Assembly: GCA_937902445.1 (NCBI GenBank)
Contig: CALELJ010000088.1
Coordinates: 1 to 12,555, forward strand
Length of the DNA stretch: 12,555 bases
Direction of reading: 5' to 3'
Origin: an uncultured Treponema sp.
GTDB lineage: Bacteria > Spirochaetota > Spirochaetia > Treponematales > Treponemataceae
The position numbers and the translations under genes are program-made. Below are positions 12,138-12,555 of the stretch, piece after piece. Every line of letters starts with the position of its first letter. Position 1 is the stretch's first letter. Below the pieces are notes generated by a model. That model worked only from the letters and a program-made list of their open reading frames with translations, was not told the origin of the DNA and made no database searches.

Positions 12138-12555
12138 TTACAGGCTGTCGGCATAATACAATATGGCCTGAATTCCACCCCTCAGCAGGTATCTGAGGAA
12201 TTTTTTTCCGTCCATTTTTTTGTGCTCAGGACAGATGCTGTCAAACATGGCCAGTGTCTGCATTATGGTTCTGTAATTGTAATCCTTCAGGGAGCTGAAC
12301 TTTCCGGCAAGCTCTCCATAAATATCGCAGGAACTTTTACCTTCCACAAGGTCATCTGCTTTTTCTATTTCCTTTTCCATGGCGGAACACTCATCCTGGG
12401 TCAAGCAGAACATGCTGTATGGAAAACCTTTCTCATGGGAAAGTTCGATTCCGGCAAGATAGTCCTCAGTGGCTCTGTTTCCCTTTTCAAGCCTGAGAAC
12501 AATCTGGGATACAGCCGATTCAGCCCCCCAGAGGGAAAGATCCCGGTTTTCTGAG
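12138..12555 (-). CDS. Unrecognised helical protein, N-terminus outside the window
   Basis: The frame is open from the window edge to the TAA at 12138-12140, about 138 residues visible; an ATG at 12413 is internal to the open frame. The sequence is mostly polar and helix-prone, with an LEKGNRATEDYLAG segment near the visible start and LTQDECSAMEKEIEKAD in the middle. Three cysteines are scattered through the visible C-terminal 91 residues, and it ends in LRYLLRGGIQAILYYADSL. No transmembrane helix or known catalytic motif is seen. It is 16 nt upstream of the amidase start and on the same strand, so it is probably the first or a middle gene of the amidase-GerMN operon. I do not recognise the family. 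Confidence 0.7.
   Translation of the reverse strand, partial: SENRDLSLWGAESAVSQIVLRLEKGNRATEDYLAGIELSHEKGFPYSMFCLTQDECSAMEKEIEKADDLVEGKSSCDIYGELAGKFSSLKDYNYRTIMQTLAMFDSICPEHKKMDGKKFLRYLLRGGIQAILYYADSL

Noticed and set aside
12122..12178. ATG start at 12178 for the amidase
   Set aside because: It would overlap the upstream gene by 41 nt and put 19 polar residues before a perfect signal peptide; TTG 12121 has a purine-rich SD.

Overview
The window most likely comes from a host-associated or rumen-type Treponema (Spirochaetota). The strongest marker is a gene for the spirochaete periplasmic-flagellum sheath protein FlaA (9431-10501, minus strand), with a clean signal peptide and full family length. 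The other genes fit a fermentative anaerobe: a thioredoxin system whose reductase lacks NADPH-binding motifs, a TtcA-type tRNA thiolase and a Na+/pantothenate symporter. All assignments were made by eye from protein motifs; no database search was run.

Left part (1-4683). A 5'-truncated Mbeg1/DUF2974-type alpha/beta-hydrolase gene runs into a convergent ttcA-like gene with a 20-nt tail overlap. Divergently from ttcA lies a pantothenate-uptake operon: a small YhdT/DUF997 membrane protein overlapping panF by ATGA. Next comes a four-helix membrane protein with its own strong promoter. A 5-formyltetrahydrofolate cyclo-ligase gene converges on it with a 2-nt gap.

Middle (4684-8099). An AspT/YidE-like carrier lacking the usual RCK domains is followed by a 117-bp MITE-like palindromic repeat. 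Then comes a leftward trxB-like/trxA operon. About 620 bp without a convincing protein gene follows. It holds a three-way-junction palindrome cluster, two intrinsic terminators, an intact tRNA-Glu(TTC), a second copy of the tRNA 3' end and, between the two copies, a GC-rich hairpin-rich insert.

Right part (8100-12555), all leftward. A (p)ppGpp-synthetase domain fused to TPR repeats sits downstream of flaA, separated from it by a strong terminator. Upstream of flaA is an operon of an unrecognised helical protein (truncated by the window edge), a secreted N-acetylmuramoyl-L-alanine amidase and a membrane-anchored GerMN-domain protein, probably a cell-envelope module.

The most interesting whole-window pattern concerns translation starts. 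In five of the eight transcription-unit heads that can be seen, a -10-like hexamer ends 6 or 7 nt before the start codon and there is no clear Shine-Dalgarno. This predicts leaderless mRNAs. The other three heads (yhdT-panF, the AspT-like gene, flaA) have leaders with a Shine-Dalgarno. No complete new defence or mobile system is visible. The best candidates for something undescribed are the leaderless starts, the pyridine-nucleotide-independent-looking thioredoxin reductase, the two structured repeat elements and the tRNA-Glu-associated mini-insert.
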